A DNA stretch of 64,000 nt from an uncultured Flavobacteriaceae bacterium (GTDB taxonomy: Bacteria; Bacteroidota; Bacteroidia; Flavobacteriales; Flavobacteriaceae), in contig CALSMD010000006.1 in the NCBI GenBank assembly GCA_943787365.1, forward strand, positions 323,984 through 387,983, given 5' to 3'. How positions within the stretch are numbered: the stretch's first letter is position 1; the number at the start of each line of letters is the position of its first letter. Made by a program: the position numbers and the translations under genes. The notes below the pieces were generated by a model. The model did no database searches. It saw only the letters and a list, made by a program, of their open reading frames with translations, and was not told the DNA's origin. Positions 18,345-27,537 of the stretch are shown here, piece by piece.

Positions 18345-18557
18345 TTACTTAGAACCTTGCAAGTAGCGATACAAAAAGAATGCCAACCCTCCAATTAAAA
18401 TATATGGGATAAGCATCAGGTATACAATGCCGTTATTAACTCCTTTTGCCGTTTCTTGTCCAAGTTCGCTTTCTAAAACAGCTCTACACATCGCGCATTG
18501 TGCGTTTACAATTGTATGTTGCAATATAAAAACCAATATAAGGGTGGCTCGCTTCAC
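18345..18557 (-). CDS. Small membrane protein with CxxC motif
   Basis: The 70-residue product has a signal-like N-terminal helix, a QCAMCRAVLESE segment after it with a CxxC pair, and one C-terminal transmembrane helix ending in a short basic tail. Such proteins are found at the end of Bacteroidota oxidase assembly clusters. The exposed CxxC could bind copper or be redox active, consistent with its SCO neighbour, but that is inference. It lies three bases downstream of the DUF420 gene on the same strand. Confidence 0.7.
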   Translation of the reverse strand: MKRATLILVFILQHTIVNAQCAMCRAVLESELGQETAKGVNNGIVYLMLIPYILIGGLAFFLYRYLQGSK

Positions 18558-18560
18558 AAT

Positions 18561-19088
18561 TTAGATATAGTAAGGTGATATCATGATATATACAATTACA
18601 CCAGTTACAGCGACGTACAGCCATACTGGGAATGCATAGCGCACTATTTTTTTATGTGATTTAAATTCTCCCAACCGTGCTCTTACATAGCTAATGAGTA
18701 CTAAAGGAATCACAATAATTGAAAGAAGAATATGACTAATCAAAATAAAACGATATACATAAATAAAAGCACCTTCATACTTTGTAGGATCACTGGTCAT
18801 ATGATAGGCTACATACATCACTAAAAAAAAGAAAGAACATAGGATAGATGTTTTCATCAAATTTTCATGCAGTGTCACTTTTTTATTTTTAATGGCCACT
18901 AGCGCCAATACCAATAATATAGCCGTAACTCCGTTAACAGAAGCGTAAATAGGGGGTAAAAAAGTAAGTGGCTCTACGTTTGGTAGGCGCACCTTAAAAA
19001 GCAATGCGACTACAACTGGGACTGCTATGGATACGATATTGATCCATAATTGATATTTCTGTTTCGTTGTTCGTGCTGTATTATTCAT
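18561..19088 (-). CDS. DUF420 family membrane protein
   Basis: The 175-residue protein has five predicted helices. DUF420 proteins (YozB-like) regularly accompany SCO and cytochrome c oxidase genes and contain conserved His residues facing the outer membrane leaflet. Here His occurs in AYHMTSD, and a further pair in ISHILLS and GEFKSHKKI. A role in oxidase assembly, perhaps copper or haem delivery, is likely from context only. It overlaps the end of the SCO gene by eight bases. Confidence 0.8.
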   Translation of the reverse strand: MNNTARTTKQKYQLWINIVSIAVPVVVALLFKVRLPNVEPLTFLPPIYASVNGVTAILLVLALVAIKNKKVTLHENLMKTSILCSFFFLVMYVAYHMTSDPTKYEGAFIYVYRFILISHILLSIIVIPLVLISYVRARLGEFKSHKKIVRYAFPVWLYVAVTGVIVYIMISPYYI

Positions 19089-19827
19089 TTTCTAATAATT
19101 TTAAAATATCTTCTTTAAGTGCACTAATATCTTCCGACTCCCCATCTGCATCAAATTGTTCTGCTTGACTAATAATCCCTTTGTAATAGATTTTTGGATT
19201 TCCAAATGCATCTGTTCGGGAACGAATGTAGCCTTCTTTATCGATAAGTGCAAAGTTTCCTGAATGTTCAAACCCTCCGTCCGCTCCTTCAACCTGAGCA
19301 GCATAAAGGTTAAACCCTGTATTTGCAAGATTATAAATGGCCTCTTTTTCTCCCGTCATAAAGTGCCAGTTAGGATTGGTAACGCCATAGTTTTCGGCAT
19401 AGGTTTTCAAAACTGATGGCGTGTCATACTCTGGGTTAATAGTAAACGAGGCAATTCCAAAATCTGGGCGATCTGGAAAGGTGTTTTGTATATCAACTAA
19501 GTTTTTATTCATTTTTGGACAAATGGTGGGACAGGTTGAAAAAAAGAATTCAACAAGGTACACTTTGCCTGCATAATCATCGTTAGAGATTGTTTTTTCG
19601 TCTTGATTTACAAAACTGAAAGGCATGACTCTTTTAGCTTCCCCATTAATAATAAGATATGATAAAGGTGTATCGTCAGACACTGTCATTTGGACGTCTT
19701 TGCTACGACTTTCTGTTCGTGTGACATCGTTGTTCTGAATACGGTCAATAATTTTAGGAACCACAATGATTCCAAAAATTAGAATGATAAACGACACTCC
19801 AACATATGAATAACTAGTTTTTTTCAT
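19081..19827 (-). CDS. SCO1/SenC family copper chaperone
   Basis: The 248-residue protein is anchored by one N-terminal helix and carries a thioredoxin-like SCO domain in the periplasm. The copper-binding CPTIC pair is Cys99 and Cys103, and the third ligand is His188 in FEHSGNFALID. SCO proteins deliver copper to the CuA centre of cytochrome c oxidase subunit II. Its start overlaps the end of the preceding Cys-less protein gene by 14 bases, which suggests translational coupling. Subunits I and II of the oxidase are not in this window. Confidence 0.9.
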   Translation of the reverse strand: MKKTSYSYVGVSFIILIFGIIVVPKIIDRIQNNDVTRTESRSKDVQMTVSDDTPLSYLIINGEAKRVMPFSFVNQDEKTISNDDYAGKVYLVEFFFSTCPTICPKMNKNLVDIQNTFPDRPDFGIASFTINPEYDTPSVLKTYAENYGVTNPNWHFMTGEKEAIYNLANTGFNLYAAQVEGADGGFEHSGNFALIDKEGYIRSRTDAFGNPKIYYKGIISQAEQFDADGESEDISALKEDILKLLENE

Positions 19828-20533
19828 CTCCTTTTAAATCGTCTGCTCTTCGGCTTGTAGAATTAAAATTTCCTTTTCGTTTTTGGCGGTATTCTGTGAA
19901 CAAAATACGCATGTCTTCGCTCATTTTATTTTTAAGTATGGAGACTTCCAAACAATCGTATGAACTCATCCCAAACAAAGGTACTTTATTTTTTATTTGA
20001 TCTTTATCTCGGTCATCCAAACGCCCTCTTTGCTGGCGTTCTTTATCAATAATAAAAACGTCAGAGGTTTTTAGGTTTGAATCCAGAGCCGTAGAAATTT
20101 TAAGAGATTGATAGGCAGAAAGTATCTCTGCTTCTGTCCCAAAACCAAATTTCCAATACTCTAGAAACTCATATTGATTGAGTTCTTTTTTTAATAATTC
20201 TACCTGTTCATGTGCAGATTCTGGGACTAAAATAACTATTTGAAAACGCTTGAAGCCTCTAAACTTATCATAGACTAATTCTTTAAGATTGAGTGCTAAG
20301 ATGGCATCTTCCATTGGCGTTTTTCCTAAAAAACCCAACACAGTAAGGTGGTTTTCTAAGAGAAGTGCTTCTCCATCCTTGTTTACAAAATTAGAGAGTT
20401 CTGGGATGTTTTTTTTAACAACATCCAAGGTCTTATAATTGTGTTTTGAGGGGTATAAAAACAACAAAAACAAGACAGGTAAAAAAAACAGTACTGTGAG
20501 TACAAAAGGTTTTTTTAGTTTAGTGATATTCAT
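19814..20533 (-). CDS. SCO-like membrane protein without copper cysteines
   Basis: The 239-residue protein has an N-terminal hydrophobic anchor (about residues 10-30) and a soluble domain. Its motifs LTVLGFLGKTPMEDA and DVFIIDKERQQRGRL are placed like those of SCO proteins, whose second motif here reads ALIDKEGYIRSR, but the CxxxC pair is replaced by non-Cys residues. I infer a thioredoxin-like fold. It ends with a basic Arg/Lys and Asp tail. It lies upstream of SCO and overlaps it by 14 bases. A terminator between it and the subunit IV gene suggests some separation from that operon. I know no named family. Confidence 0.65.
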   Translation of the reverse strand: MNITKLKKPFVLTVLFFLPVLFLLFLYPSKHNYKTLDVVKKNIPELSNFVNKDGEALLLENHLTVLGFLGKTPMEDAILALNLKELVYDKFRGFKRFQIVILVPESAHEQVELLKKELNQYEFLEYWKFGFGTEAEILSAYQSLKISTALDSNLKTSDVFIIDKERQQRGRLDDRDKDQIKNKVPLFGMSSYDCLEVSILKNKMSEDMRILFTEYRQKRKGNFNSTSRRADDLKGDEKN

Positions 20534-20544
20534 GATGCAAAAAT

Positions 20545-20570
20545 AAAAAAGACGACTTTAATAAGTCGCC
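20545..20570 (-). terminator. Hairpin terminator after oxidase subunit IV gene
   Basis: On the minus strand GGCGACTT and AAGTCGTC pair around loop ATTA and are followed by a T6 run. It lies between the subunit IV gene and the SCO-like gene and could partly end the oxidase transcript. Confidence 0.65.
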
Positions 20571-20597
20571 TTTTAAATGTTAATATTAATCTATTTT

Positions 20598-21041
20598 TTA
20601 AAAGTCGCGTTTCACATATCCGTTCGTGTAAACAGATTCAATGTAGCCGCCTTCTTGTAATAAGATAAACACAAGGTAACATATAAGAAAGACAACCGTC
20701 CAAGCAACTAATCTTCTTAGGGATTTTGTTTCATCTCGCATGTGCATAAAATCCCAGGTAATATAATAGGCTTTAATAATGGTAAGCACTATAAATATTA
20801 AGTTAAGGCTTTTCGTGTATATGAATCCGGAAAATATGATATTTCCTAACAGTGCGCCAAATCCACCTTCAAAAGGACTCATTGATGGCGTCATTAAAGA
20901 GGCTGGCTTGTAAATACCCAATACCACTTCTACCGCTGTAATAATGGAAAGTAGCAAAAGAACTCCCCAAATTTTTTGTGTGTTAGACTTAAACTTTATT
21001 AAGCCTCTAAAAATTTCTAACTTATGTGCGTGTGCTGCCAT
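20598..21041 (-). CDS. Cytochrome C oxidase subunit IV-like protein
   Basis: The 147-residue protein has three predicted transmembrane helices and fits the prokaryotic subunit IV family (CyoD-like/CtaF) of caa3-type or related oxidases. It lies 18 bases downstream of the second subunit III gene and is probably in the same transcript. It would stabilise the core oxidase in the inner membrane. Family assignment rests on topology and context more than on strong motifs. A hairpin terminator follows. Confidence 0.75.
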   Translation of the reverse strand: MAAHAHKLEIFRGLIKFKSNTQKIWGVLLLLSIITAVEVVLGIYKPASLMTPSMSPFEGGFGALLGNIIFSGFIYTKSLNLIFIVLTIIKAYYITWDFMHMRDETKSLRRLVAWTVVFLICYLVFILLQEGGYIESVYTNGYVKRDF

Positions 21042-21059
21042 TTTAAAAAATATGTTCGG

Positions 21060-22061
21060 TTAAACTAGGTAGAAGAATGTAAATACAAATACCCAAACTA
21101 AATCTACAAAGTGCCAGTAAAGACCTACCTTTTCTACCATTTCATAATTTTTACGACGTTCGTATGTCCCAATAATTACGTTAAAAAAGATGATAATATT
21201 TATGACAACTCCTGATAATACGTGAAATCCATGGAAGCCTGTAATAAAGAAAAAGAAATCTGCAAATAGAGGAGTTCCATATTCGTTAACCTCCAAATTT
21301 GCGCCTTTTACATAGCGTCTTCCATTATTTTTAACTTGTTCCAAAGATGCGGCCCTAGAAAGCACTGTTTTTTCACCTTCTTCATTGATTGTTTGGGTTC
21401 TTACCAAAACCTCTGGGTGTGATTCTAAACCATGAAGAACGTCACTTACAGAAAATGCTGGTAATGCACTTTCATCGACAAACCACAATCCATTTTTATT
21501 TTCATGTTGTACGCGTTCTGTATGAGAAGCAGTAGCAAAATCTTCTACAGAAATACGCTTAAAAACTTCTTCACCATCAATTGTTTTATAGGTTCCAAAC
21601 TGAAGAATATTACCTCCTTTTGTTTGAACAGCTCCATAATCTCCTTGAATGAAAGTTGCCCATTCCCAAGCTTGTGAGCCTACAAAAATAGCCCCCCCAA
21701 TAATAGTAAAGAACATGTACCAAATGACTTTGTTTTTTTTCATTTCATGCCCAGCATCTACAGCCAATACCATAGTCACAGAGGACATAATTAAAATAAA
21801 GGTCATAAAAGCCACATAAATCATTGGAAGTTCTTGTCCATGTAAAAAAGGAACGTGTGTGAAAACTTCATCGGCAATTGGCCAATAGTCAATAAACTTA
21901 AATCTTGAAAATCCGTAGGCTGCCAAAAAGCCTGAAAAGGTTAATGCATCAGAAACAATGAAAAACCACATCATCAATTTACCATAACTTGACTTTAGAG
22001 GTTGATTCCCTCCGCCCCAAATTTTTTCTTCTGTTCCGGTGCTAACTAATGTAGAGTTCAT
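21060..22061 (-). CDS. Cytochrome c oxidase subunit III (long form)
   Basis: This protein of about 333 residues is a subunit III homologue with a central insertion between helices. The start at 22061 gives MNSTLVSTGTEEKIWGGG. An extension to 22097 is less likely because it would add only twelve residues. Helices containing GSQAWEWATFIQGDYG and, near the end, FFITGFHGFHVLSGV and YWHFVDLVWVFVF are hallmarks of subunit III. About 110 residues between helices are polar and unusual, a form seen in flavobacterial caa3-type clusters. It follows a second, short subunit III gene on the same strand. Confidence 0.9.
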   Translation of the reverse strand: MNSTLVSTGTEEKIWGGGNQPLKSSYGKLMMWFFIVSDALTFSGFLAAYGFSRFKFIDYWPIADEVFTHVPFLHGQELPMIYVAFMTFILIMSSVTMVLAVDAGHEMKKNKVIWYMFFTIIGGAIFVGSQAWEWATFIQGDYGAVQTKGGNILQFGTYKTIDGEEVFKRISVEDFATASHTERVQHENKNGLWFVDESALPAFSVSDVLHGLESHPEVLVRTQTINEEGEKTVLSRAASLEQVKNNGRRYVKGANLEVNEYGTPLFADFFFFITGFHGFHVLSGVVINIIIFFNVIIGTYERRKNYEMVEKVGLYWHFVDLVWVFVFTFFYLV

Positions 22062-22103
22062 AACTGCAATTTGTTTTGAGTTGTGCAAAAATAACAATTT
22101 TAT

Positions 22104-22685
22104 TTAGTTAAAGAAATATAAAAAGAAAAAGAGATACAACCATAAAATATCTACAAAATGCCAAAATGTAGAAGCAAGGTCAAATCCAAGTGTATTTTCC
22201 GATGAATATTTTTTATTTAATTGATTTATAATCACCACAATGAGACATATAATTCCCGCTAAAACGTGCACTATATGAACCACTGCTATTATATAGACAT
22301 AAGACATGGTGATGTTACTTGTTGGACCCGTAAAATTATATCCTGAACTAATAATTTGATTGAACCCTAAGATTTGAGAATAGATAAATGCAATCCCAAG
22401 AACTAATACGCCAATAAGTAATGACGTTGTGGTGACTGCCTGATTCTTTTTTAAGGTTTGCTTAGCCGCATATAAAAATATACTGCTCAGAAAAATAATC
22501 AATGTACTGTATGTAAAAGAACTTGGCAGTACAAAATCGGACAGCCAATCTTCCCGTGAACTACTTACAATAAATGCACTTGTGAGTCCTGCAAAGGACA
22601 TGATTAAGGAAATAATTCCAAACCATAGCATCATTTTTTTTGCACGGCTTTGTTTTTCTTGAGTAGTTCCTTGTGTTAAATCCAT
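22104..22685 (-). CDS. Cytochrome c oxidase subunit III (short form)
   Basis: The 193-residue protein is a compact five-helix subunit III. The motif VHIVHVLAGIICL and the closing FDLASTFWHFVDILWLYLF helix are diagnostic. Two subunit III paralogues in tandem are typical of this gene cluster in Bacteroidota. It overlaps the end of the ctaB gene by ten bases, so the set ctaB, III, III, IV is transcriptionally coupled. The protein sits in the inner membrane as part of the haem-copper oxidase. Confidence 0.9.
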   Translation of the reverse strand: MDLTQGTTQEKQSRAKKMMLWFGIISLIMSFAGLTSAFIVSSSREDWLSDFVLPSSFTYSTLIIFLSSIFLYAAKQTLKKNQAVTTTSLLIGVLVLGIAFIYSQILGFNQIISSGYNFTGPTSNITMSYVYIIAVVHIVHVLAGIICLIVVIINQLNKKYSSENTLGFDLASTFWHFVDILWLYLFFFLYFFN

Positions 22686-23578
22686 AGTCTAATAAATTTA
22701 TCTAAAACGTAAATAATTTGAATTACAGTTATATAAACAACGCTAGACAACATCAATTGTCGTGCGGCTTTATCTGTTTGGTTTTTAAACAATCTAAATC
22801 CATAATATAGAAACCAAAACCCAACGCCTAGAGTTAAAATCATAGCAATAACAGAAAGTTGAAGTCTCCCCGTAAAACCAAACACTGGCACAATTGATAT
22901 AAGAACCGTCCAAACGGTATAAATAATGGTTTGAAGTGCTGTGCCTTTATCGCGTTTTCCTGTTGGCAACATATTGAACCCTGCTTTTTGGTAGTCTTCA
23001 TGTAAAAACCATCCGATCGCCCAAAAGTGTGGAAATTGCCAAAAAAACTGAAGCATAAACAGAACGCCTGCCTCAATTCCAAACTTGCCAGTTGCAGCAA
23101 CCCATCCCAACATAAAAGGAATCGCACCAGGAATCGCGCCTACAAATACCGAGAGTGGCGTTTTTGTTTTTAAAGGGGTATATGCACTTGTATATAAACA
23201 GATTGAAATAGCGCCAAACATAGCGGTACGCTCATTAATACTATATAAAATAGAAAGGCCTGCAAGAGTTAAAATAATTGCCAGAACAAAGGCGGTTGTC
23301 ACCGTCATTGTTCCTGATGGGATGGGCCTGTTTTTTGTGCGATCCATCAGTGCATCTAAATCACGCTCTATAATTTGATTGAACACATTAGAAGCCCCTA
23401 CCATAAAATAACCTCCAATAGCCAAGAGAATTAAGATTTTTAAATCGACAACATCTGTAGCTAACAAATACCCTGCTAGAGATGAAAAAACGACACTAAT
23501 AGACAACCCCATTTTGGTCACTGCCTTAAAGTCGGCTAGAAATCTTATTGTAGATGTTGAGTAAGTGTGATTCGACAT
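22676..23578 (-). CDS. ctaB: Protoheme IX farnesyltransferase (haem O synthase)
   Basis: The enzyme (about 300 residues) transfers a farnesyl group to protohaem to give haem O for the oxidase. The UbiA-type Asp-rich motif NQIIERDLDALMDRTKNRP and the second motif with YTPLKTKTPLSVFVGAIPGA are clear, and the rest is made of about nine helices. The start at 23578 gives MSNHTYSTSTIRFLADF. A start at 23641 would add 21 residues of non-family sequence. It is the first gene of the oxidase cluster in this window. Confidence 0.92.
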   Translation of the reverse strand: MSNHTYSTSTIRFLADFKAVTKMGLSISVVFSSLAGYLLATDVVDLKILILLAIGGYFMVGASNVFNQIIERDLDALMDRTKNRPIPSGTMTVTTAFVLAIILTLAGLSILYSINERTAMFGAISICLYTSAYTPLKTKTPLSVFVGAIPGAIPFMLGWVAATGKFGIEAGVLFMLQFFWQFPHFWAIGWFLHEDYQKAGFNMLPTGKRDKGTALQTIIYTVWTVLISIVPVFGFTGRLQLSVIAMILTLGVGFWFLYYGFRLFKNQTDKAARQLMLSSVVYITVIQIIYVLDKFIRLWI

Positions 23579-23688
23579 ATTAAGATGAAATTTCTCCACA
23601 TTTTGAATGGCAAAGATACTTCTAAAATCTATTTTAGCCACGTAAATTTTTGAAATAAATCTCCGGTTCTGTGGGCAGTTTTATTTTC

Positions 23689-26310
23689 CTACAAAATAAA
23701 CCGATAAGTCGCTTTTAGTAAGAAAATATTCTGTGGGCGCTCGTCTAAAATACCTGTTTCAAATCCTTCAAACAAACCATCAGAAGAAGAAACACTGCTT
23801 TTGACTCCTTGCGACCAAACCAAAAACAGTTCGGATCCTGGAATGTATTCCCATCTTAAAACTAAATTTGAATTGAATTGAACATACGAAAAATCAGGGT
23901 TTGAAAAACTATAATCCATAGTACCATCTCGGTTTTCATCAACCTGAAAATCATTTCCGCTGAGATTTATTTGATTAGAGTCGTACAATTGAAAACGTTC
24001 TGTAAGTCGCTCGGCAACTGGATTTGTCACATATTTAAAATCTTTATAACGACCCCGTGAAATAAAGGGTTGTCCATAATATTGAATTGATAGATTAGGG
24101 TTGATGGTATAATCCAGTCGAACCGATGCTGTGAGCGTATGATTGTCAATCGTTCCCAAAATATATCTAGAGTCAGAATTATAATCAGATTGCGTCACGT
24201 ATTGAGTTTGATTTTTTGAAATACTATATTCTGGAGATAATGAAATATTGAACGCATTGGTGGGTTGGTAGTTTAACTCAGATTCAAATTTTAACAACGA
24301 AAAATTATTTTCTTTAGCTTGAGAATGAATCAATCCAATAGTCCCATTAAAATTTTTACGACGGTCTGAACCCACAAAAAAGAATTGAAAATTTTCTTTA
24401 GAAAAACGCCAGCGTGGCCCACCTCTTAAAATACTGTTTGAAAAAATGCGTGGCTTGTGAGCAAGCCCAAAATCAATCTCCCAATTGTTTAAAAAGCTAG
24501 CAGAACCGTTAATCTGGTATTGAATCCTATTATAGTTACCTTCAAAATCAAAAGCTGAAAACTGATTAAAACGCACATTAAAGTCCCTAAAAACCCCCGT
24601 GGGTTTGATGCTTCTGTACCTTAAATTAGCATATTGAATCATTTCATCTGCACTCCTCAAAAAACCAATATCATTCAATTCGAGTTCGGGAGACACCCAT
24701 TTAAATCCCGCGTTATAATTCCAATGTTGCCCTCCTACTTTACCGATCCCAAAACGACCTCCAGTCCCTGTTAGTGAAGTTCGGTTTGGATCGACTTCTA
24801 AATGGGTTGCATCGACTCTATTAAATAAATGGGTTAAATTTTCTTGGGTTAATTTAATGGCTTCTTTACTCCCTTGAACATGGCTCATGATAATATTGGC
24901 CTCCATAAAATAGGCTCTGTTTTTCCATTGGTGTGTAAAATCTATACCGCCAGAATAAGCTGATTTCCTAAGTTCAGATACTTCTGGGGTAATGAAGCGA
25001 TTGGTGGCTGTAAACATGCCACCAAAAAAAGTGTTTTTTTTATTAAAATCTTTTTGAACCCGCCCTACAAGATAATTGGTAAAAGGCTCAGCAAGTGATT
25101 CGGAAGTGTTTCCATTGGTACTTATCTCTGTGAATTCCTTAGAGGTCATGCTTTCTAATACTCCTATCGACCAGCCATTTTTAGTTTTTCCACTAAATTT
25201 AGCAGCGCCAAGAATGGTAGTATTTTGAGGCTGATTTACAAAAGCCTCATCCGTTGTTTCGAGATTCACTTGGGGGCTTCTACCAATCCGTCGAGAAAAA
25301 AATAAATTATTCCGGTTGTCTGCGAATCGGTAATCAAAAATGTTTTTATTTTCCACAAAGAAAGGGCGTTGGTCTCTATTAAAAATTTCAAAGCCATCTA
25401 AATTGATCGCTGCAGGATCTGCTTCTACTCGACCAAAATCAGGATTAATGGTTACATCAAGTGTTAAATCATTTGTAATACCAATCTTAGCGTCAAGTCC
25501 CGTATTCAAATTAAAATCATTACCATCAGCATAGGGGTTGCCAGCTTCAGCTTCATAGCGATCTAGCTTCGTGACCACAAAAGGTTGAATTTCGATTTGT
25601 TTTTGAGGTTTAATATTTTTTAAACCCTTTAACTTCCCAGCTTCACTAACCCATCCAGCCGCTCCAATTGGGATGCGATTCCAAGCAGATAATTCATTGT
25701 TTTTAAAGTAGTTTCGAACAACATTCAATCCCCAAACCTGATTTGGGTCGTTACTAAATCGCAATTGACTTAAAGGTATTTTCATTTCCGCAGTCCATCC
25801 CTCGTTGTCAATAAGAGCTTTGGCACTCCATATAGGGTTCCAACTCGCATCAATATTATTTCCATTATCAGTGATAAATTCATCGCCTCGAACACCGGCT
25901 GCTGTGACTGTAAATAAAAACCCTGTTCTTAAGTCGTGATAACTGTCTATAAGAACATTGATGCGATCGCCTACAAATCCATCACGTCGCGAAAGGCGGT
26001 TTGTAATTGTTTCTGGTTCTGAATCCAAAGCCTTTAGAGCAATGTAAAGGTGTTTTTGATCGTAAAGAATCTTGAATTTGGTTTGCTCGGAGGGATCGGT
26101 GTTTTCATCTGGATTCACTTCAATAAAATTAGTAGCCCATTCTGCAGATTCCCATATAGAATCAGCGAGATTTCCATCAATCGAGGGAGCAGCGGCAACA
26201 TCAATTTCAAAGGTAGTATATGTTTTTGGTGAAACCGTTGTCAGTTGTTGTGCTATAACTGTACCTGCACTAATATATAAGAAAAAACTTATGAGCTTAA
26301 AAAGGTTCAT
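23689..26310 (-). CDS. DUF5916 protein with CBM9-like N-terminal domain
   Basis: The 873-residue protein has a signal peptide (cleavage near TVIAQQ), a family 9 carbohydrate-binding-like domain (about residues 30-230, beginning DVAAAPSIDGNLADSIWESAEW), and a long C-terminal DUF5916 region with repeated amphipathic strands, probably an outer-membrane barrel. It ends with an aromatic residue pattern ending YRFIL, as outer-membrane proteins do. Such proteins are common in Flavobacteriia and their activity is not established. It lies on its own between the oxidase cluster and the ribosomal genes, divergent from rplM. Confidence 0.82.
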   Translation of the reverse strand: MNLFKLISFFLYISAGTVIAQQLTTVSPKTYTTFEIDVAAAPSIDGNLADSIWESAEWATNFIEVNPDENTDPSEQTKFKILYDQKHLYIALKALDSEPETITNRLSRRDGFVGDRINVLIDSYHDLRTGFLFTVTAAGVRGDEFITDNGNNIDASWNPIWSAKALIDNEGWTAEMKIPLSQLRFSNDPNQVWGLNVVRNYFKNNELSAWNRIPIGAAGWVSEAGKLKGLKNIKPQKQIEIQPFVVTKLDRYEAEAGNPYADGNDFNLNTGLDAKIGITNDLTLDVTINPDFGRVEADPAAINLDGFEIFNRDQRPFFVENKNIFDYRFADNRNNLFFSRRIGRSPQVNLETTDEAFVNQPQNTTILGAAKFSGKTKNGWSIGVLESMTSKEFTEISTNGNTSESLAEPFTNYLVGRVQKDFNKKNTFFGGMFTATNRFITPEVSELRKSAYSGGIDFTHQWKNRAYFMEANIIMSHVQGSKEAIKLTQENLTHLFNRVDATHLEVDPNRTSLTGTGGRFGIGKVGGQHWNYNAGFKWVSPELELNDIGFLRSADEMIQYANLRYRSIKPTGVFRDFNVRFNQFSAFDFEGNYNRIQYQINGSASFLNNWEIDFGLAHKPRIFSNSILRGGPRWRFSKENFQFFFVGSDRRKNFNGTIGLIHSQAKENNFSLLKFESELNYQPTNAFNISLSPEYSISKNQTQYVTQSDYNSDSRYILGTIDNHTLTASVRLDYTINPNLSIQYYGQPFISRGRYKDFKYVTNPVAERLTERFQLYDSNQINLSGNDFQVDENRDGTMDYSFSNPDFSYVQFNSNLVLRWEYIPGSELFLVWSQGVKSSVSSSDGLFEGFETGILDERPQNIFLLKATYRFIL

Positions 26311-26480
26311 GACGCAAGGTTTAATAATGGGGCACTGTACAAATATGAAGAATAAAAATTTACAGAAATAAAATAATTTGTTAAACTTTAAATTAATCTA
26401 GATAAATGGGTGGAGTTATCATCAAATCCACAATTGCAAATGCCTTGAAAATCAATCTCAAAATAAACTCAAAATAGATT

Positions 26481-26511
26481 TTGTTAATAACAATTTATAA
26501 TTGTAGATTTG
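26481..26511 (+). promoter_or_regulatory. Promoter for rplM-rpsI
   Basis: TTG at 26481-26483 and TAGATTTG at 26504-26511 are 20 bases apart, close to the Bacteroidota consensus. The first gene starts 47 bases after the -7 element, leaving a short leader. Confidence 0.7.
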
Positions 26512-26558
26512 CAAACTCTTTTTTAGGGAGGAATGTTTAATAAGAAAAAATATTTAGT

Positions 26559-27014
26559 GTGGATACATTAAGCTACAAAACAATATCGGCCAACAAAGCT
26601 ACTGTGGACAAGCAGTGGGTTTTGGTAGATGCTGAAGGAGAAACGTTAGGGCGCTTGGCTTCTAAAGTTGCAATACTTTTAAGAGGAAAGCACAAAACTA
26701 ACTTTACTCCACACGTTGACTGTGGAGATAACGTAATCGTTATCAATTCAGAGAAAATAAATCTTTCTGGAAACAAATGGACTGAAAAGACTTATATCCG
26801 TCATACAGGCTATCCAGGAGGTCAAAGATCACTAACTGCAACTGAGATGTTTGCTAAAGATCCAACAAGGTTAGTTGAAAAATCAGTTAAAGGAATGCTC
26901 CCTAAAAACAAATTAGGTGCTGCATTATTCCGTAATCTAAACGTTGTGGCTGGTTCTGCGCATTCTCACGAAGCACAAAAACCAAAAACAATCAATTTAA
27001 ACGAAGTTAACTAA
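26559..27014 (+). CDS. rplM: 50S ribosomal protein L13
   Basis: The 151-residue protein is ribosomal protein L13, an early-assembling component of the large subunit. The [19 protein letters not shown] opening, [12 protein letters not shown] and the [10 protein letters not shown] segment are family marks. The frame begins with GTG at 26559; no upstream ATG exists. It overlaps the first base of rpsI, a one-base overlap that points to coupled translation. A consensus promoter is placed upstream. Confidence 0.95.
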   Translation: MDTLSYKTISANKATVDKQWVLVDAEGETLGRLASKVAILLRGKHKTNFTPHVDCGDNVIVINSEKINLSGNKWTEKTYIRHTGYPGGQRSLTATEMFAKDPTRLVEKSVKGMLPKNKLGAALFRNLNVVAGSAHSHEAQKPKTINLNEVN

Positions 27015-27400
27015 TGGAGGTTATTCACAAAATTGGTCGTAGAAAAACGGCCGTAGCACGTATTTATCTTGCTCCTGGAAAAGGATCAATTACCGTGAAC
27101 AAAAAAGATGTAAACGATTATTTTCCGTCTGCAACTTTACAGTACAAAGTTAACCAACCTTTTGCATTGACTGACAACGAAGGCAACTTCGATGTTAAAG
27201 TAAATGTTTTTGGAGGTGGTATAACAGGTCAAGCAGAAGCAATTCGTTTAGCTTTATCTCGTGCAATGTGCGAATTAGATGAAGAAAATAGAGGGATTCT
27301 GAAACCAGAAGGCTTATTGACAAGAGACCCAAGAATGGTTGAGCGTAAAAAATTCGGACAGAAGAAAGCGCGTAAAAAATTCCAATTCTCTAAACGTTAA
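27014..27400 (+). CDS. rpsI: 30S ribosomal protein S9
   Basis: The 128-residue protein is S9, whose C-terminal tail reaches the P-site tRNA. It has the [18 protein letters not shown] opening and ends in the conserved [12 protein letters not shown], with the usual terminal Lys-Arg. The start shares its first base with the rplM stop codon. A 138-base leader with a hairpin follows before rpsB. Confidence 0.96.
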   Translation: MEVIHKIGRRKTAVARIYLAPGKGSITVNKKDVNDYFPSATLQYKVNQPFALTDNEGNFDVKVNVFGGGITGQAEAIRLALSRAMCELDEENRGILKPEGLLTRDPRMVERKKFGQKKARKKFQFSKR

Positions 27401-27432
27401 TATTTATAATTTAAACCAGTTATTGTTGTCTA

Positions 27433-27448
27433 TGGTGGCCAACCACCA
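27433..27448 (+). promoter_or_regulatory. Perfect hairpin in rpsI-rpsB spacer
   Basis: TGGTGG and CCACCA pair around the loop CCAA in the 137-base spacer between rpsI and rpsB. No T run follows, so it is not a simple terminator. It may belong to an S2-binding autoregulatory leader, a kind of control known for rpsB in other bacteria, but that is inference. Confidence 0.35.
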
Positions 27449-27537
27449 AGACTTAGTTTAGCATCTAAATGTTTAAGGCCTTAAAAAAATAAGCCACTCA
27501 AGCATTGCTAATTCAACAGAACGTAAACTATCACAAA

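Noticed and set aside
22840-23127. A 95-residue minus-strand protein inside ctaB
   Set aside because: It is a shifted frame within the clearly coding farnesyltransferase gene, with no independent signals.
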